In this document: positions 30,301 through 32,478 of the stretch, piece by piece
How the letters are laid out: every line of letters starts with the position of its first letter
How positions within the stretch are numbered: the first letter of the stretch is position 1
Origin: a virus
Reading direction: 5' to 3' (one strand)
Length of the DNA: 32,478 nt
IMG/VR virus record: IMGVR_UViG_3300033233_000120
Span: 1-32,478 of that record
Notes under the pieces: generated by a model
Databases searched by the model: none
The model's input: only the letters and a program-made list of their open reading frames with translations
Told to the model about the DNA's origin: nothing
Program-made: the position numbers and the translations under genes

Positions 30301-30624
30301 ATGGCTTATACGATTAAGAATTTAGCAAACGGACAGTTACCGAGTTCTTTAGGGGACTTGTATACTGTCCCGAGCGGAACGAGTGCGATAATCAGGTCAA
30401 TCACACTTGTAAATACAAATACAACTACGGAAACGATAAATATATACTATTTGCAATCAGGTGGCACTGCAAGACGAATTTTACCACAGAACTTGCAACT
30501 TGCGGCAGGGAACTCTTTGACAGTCGATGTAATCTTGACTTTAGGAGCAGGCGATAAGATACAAGGACAGACGACTACGGCATCAAAAGTGGACTATGTA
30601 ATCTCGGGAGTTGAGAGCACATGA
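30301..30624 (+). CDS. Small tail/virion beta-sandwich protein
   Basis: 107 residues, AGGAGTGACTT site. Pattern LYTVPSGTSAIIRSITLVNTNTTTETINIYYLQSGGTARRILP ... GAGDKIQGQTTTASKVDYVISGVE is a beta-sandwich typical of short phage structural proteins. The stop overlaps the DUF2341 gene start (ATGA). Confidence 0.65.
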   Translation: MAYTIKNLANGQLPSSLGDLYTVPSGTSAIIRSITLVNTNTTTETINIYYLQSGGTARRILPQNLQLAAGNSLTVDVILTLGAGDKIQGQTTTASKVDYVISGVEST

Positions 30625-31592
30625 GAATTTATGACTCAAACGGAAACTTACAATACTCGGACATTTTGGGAGAATTAAATCTCGGGAAATATGTAAGGAA
30701 TATAACAATTGACAACTCCTCTAATGCAAGTTCGCTTACAAATTATCAAGTTTTAATCACCGTAGACACTGCAACTCTAATCTCGGCTGGGAAAATGCGT
30801 TCTGATTGCGGGGATATAAGGTTTTATGATCAAGCGAATAATCTGAGTTACTGGATAGAAAGCGGAATAAATACATCATCAACAAAAATTTGGGTAAAGG
30901 TTCCTTCTATCCCAGCAAGTTCTACAAAAGTAATTCAAATGTATTATGGGAATCCGAACTTGACAAGTGCAAGCAGTGGAGATGATACGTTTTTGCTCTT
31001 TGATGATTTTCTGGGGAGTTCATTAAATACAAATAAATGGACTTTAGCAAGAATCTATGGCACAGGGAATTATTCTGCAACCGTCTCAAACGGGTATGTT
31101 GAGATATTTGGAGATACTAGCACATCGGTGGCAATAACCTCAAAACTTGGGACATCTTTCCCTTTTGCGATAGAGGGCTCGTGGAAAGAAAATACTGGCG
31201 ACAATTGGCATCATTTCACGCAGACAGCAGGTGGAAGCGATAGTGACTGGGTAAGGGTTGGATATTCAGGCGGGACTTTCTATTATCAAAAAAGAACAAG
31301 CGGGACTAACACTACCTATCAGTCTTTTTCTCGAACTGCTCCGACTGCCTGGACGAGAATATCTATTCAGGTGACATCGAGTTCTGTAAAATATTTTGAA
31401 AACGGCACGCAAGTGAACTCTACAACTACGCAAGACAGATATACGAGTGGAACAAATTACATAATGTTTTCTGTCTACAATAGTGCTAAATCTGATTACG
31501 ACTGGATAGCACTACGAAATTTTACACCTACCGAGCCTACTACAACTGTAGGGAGTGAGGTTAATTTTACACAGACTTTAAGGGTTAAATGA
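30621..31592 (+). CDS. DUF2341 / concanavalin-like tail adhesin, complete
   Basis: 323 residues, GGGAGTTGAGAG site. Residues ~25-125 are DUF2341 (YVRNITIDNSSNASSLTNYQ ... DIRFYDQANNLSYWIES ... IWVKVPSIPASSTKVIQMYY, GNP). Residues ~130-315 are a LamG/concanavalin-like domain ending in DYDWIALRNFTPTEPTTTVG. Both are linked to carbohydrate or surface binding. It is followed by the 18-residue-repeat gene with ATGA coupling. The 1-652 copy is its diverged counterpart. Confidence 0.85.
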   Translation: MRIYDSNGNLQYSDILGELNLGKYVRNITIDNSSNASSLTNYQVLITVDTATLISAGKMRSDCGDIRFYDQANNLSYWIESGINTSSTKIWVKVPSIPASSTKVIQMYYGNPNLTSASSGDDTFLLFDDFLGSSLNTNKWTLARIYGTGNYSATVSNGYVEIFGDTSTSVAITSKLGTSFPFAIEGSWKENTGDNWHHFTQTAGGSDSDWVRVGYSGGTFYYQKRTSGTNTTYQSFSRTAPTAWTRISIQVTSSSVKYFENGTQVNSTTTQDRYTSGTNYIMFSVYNSAKSDYDWIALRNFTPTEPTTTVGSEVNFTQTLRVK

Positions 31593-32478
31593 CACAAGAG
31601 GAATTTGATTTATTATACTGGCTTGGAGTTGTAGACTTGATTGACCTCGCACTTGTTGAGGCGGGTGTAAATATATTTATTTCTGATTCTCTTTCAGGAA
31701 GCGAAAATATAAATATTTTGAATTCTTTTGGAGTTTCTGATTCAGGAACAGGACTTGAAAGCGGGGACTTCTCAAACTCGTTTAGTCTCCAAGATTCGGC
31801 GGTTGGAACGGAACTTCTTTTACTCACTCTGTTTAAAGAAATTTCGGACTCAGTCGGGGGGCTTGACGACTTAACAATGCAAAATGCATTCGGACTTACG
31901 GACTCTGGAACGGGAAATGATGATATAGCCTTACTCTTAGAAAAACTAATCTCGGATTCAGCGACTGGAACTGATTTACTAAATATACTCAACAATTTAA
32001 GTGTTTATGACCTTGCAACAGGTATCGAAAATGTAATACAAATTCTTAACAACCTCAATATTTTAGATGCCTCAACGGGTGTTGAAATAATCAATCTAAT
32101 CGTAAACCTCGGGCTTTTAGATTCGGCAGTCGGAAGCGAAATATTTTCTATTCTTTCAAGCGTAGCGATAAGCATAGCAGATTCGGTTTTAGGTTCAGAG
32201 AGTTTAAGTATTTCAAATGTATTACAAGTTAACGACTCAGCAAGCGTTTATGAAATCATTGAGGCTCTAAATTTATTAAACTTAAACGACTTCCTTTCAG
32301 GTTCAGACTTCATAGATGTAAGCAGTTTGATTCAAAAACTTATTTCGGACTCAGCAGTCGGTTCAGAAATTCTTTCAGTTTTAAATGACTTAAGACTTCA
32401 AGACAATGCAACGATATCAGAGATAATCGGAATACTTACGACTTTATCAATCTTAGACAACCTTATCGGACTTGATAA
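30950..32478. repeat. Right copy of diverged terminal repeat (adhesin locus)
   Basis: Pairs with 1-1478 through the whole span. The coordinate offset is 30949 at the start and 31000 at the end, accounted for exactly by a net 9-base loss in the DUF2341 gene and a 60-base gain in the repeat gene. Confidence 0.9.
31589..32478 (+). CDS. 18-residue-repeat tail/adhesin protein, 3'-truncated allele
   Basis: Open to the window end (about 296 codons, no stop). It is nearly collinear with 649-1478. It holds one extra 20-residue unit (DFLSGSDFIDVSSLIQKLIS, about 32287-32350) absent from the left copy. Units again run D-S-x-x-G-x-E-x-L-x-I-L-N-x-L. The C-terminal Lys/Asn-rich end would lie beyond the window, or at 1479-1656 if the genome is circular. 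Confidence 0.8.
   Translation, partial: MTQEEFDLLYWLGVVDLIDLALVEAGVNIFISDSLSGSENINILNSFGVSDSGTGLESGDFSNSFSLQDSAVGTELLLLTLFKEISDSVGGLDDLTMQNAFGLTDSGTGNDDIALLLEKLISDSATGTDLLNILNNLSVYDLATGIENVIQILNNLNILDASTGVEIINLIVNLGLLDSAVGSEIFSILSSVAISIADSVLGSESLSISNVLQVNDSASVYEIIEALNLLNLNDFLSGSDFIDVSSLIQKLISDSAVGSEILSVLNDLRLQDNATISEIIGILTTLSILDNLIGLD

Overview
The window looks like an essentially complete genome of a tailed, siphovirus-like bacteriophage. Every convincing gene is on the + strand, and each core module occurs once: lysis, replication, DNA packaging, head, tail and receptor binding. AT-rich DNA, GGAGGTGA-type ribosome sites, frequent TTG and GTG starts, many ATGA-coupled genes and Lys/Glu-rich proteins point to a low-GC bacterial host. 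A stand-alone NrdD-like gene hints that the host is anaerobic, possibly thermophilic; the host call is low confidence. I found no integrase, CI-type repressor, tRNA gene, CRISPR array or insertion sequence.

Layout. 1-1942 is the end of the tail/adhesin block. 1951-5725 is a lysis and host-interaction block: a GH73-type endolysin, several very small membrane proteins, a holin-like protein, a transglutaminase-like protein, an HEFGH metallopeptidase-like protein and a metallophosphoesterase. 5726-5964 is non-coding and carries a near-perfect sigma-70 promoter (5898-5926). 5965-9288 holds small early genes, mostly unknown, plus an OB-fold-like protein, a tandem-HTH protein and an excisionase-like HTH protein. 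9295-9395 is a promoter followed by a strongly structured leader RNA. 9396-14052 is replication and recombination: a replication protein O homologue with five iterons inside its gene, a DnaB helicase, a YopX protein, a PD-(D/E)XK nuclease and an HNH nuclease. 14045-15270 holds small genes, including the NrdD-like one. 15276-15449 is a second promoter plus structured leader ending in an intrinsic terminator. 15450-18875 is a ParB-methyltransferase fusion, an unknown gene, and the small and large terminase subunits. 18876-25084 is the head and tail tube: a portal-MuF fusion, prohead protease/scaffold, major capsid protein, connectors and tail tube. 25094-28440 holds tail chaperones with a likely programmed frameshift, a short tape measure protein and tail tip proteins. 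28497-32478 is receptor-binding and adhesin genes.

The two ends are homologous but not identical. Bases 1-1478 align with 30950-32478, with many substitutions, a net 9-base in-frame deletion and a 60-base in-frame repeat-unit gain in the right-hand copy. This fits either a circular or circularly permuted genome of about 31 kb whose adhesin locus exists as two alleles in the population, or a real tandem duplication of the adhesin pair.

The most interesting unexplained signals are the two structured leader RNAs at 9331-9394 and 15295-15437. They sit behind promoters sharing the 13-base box ACTTRAGTATAAT and appear to control the replication and packaging operons respectively.
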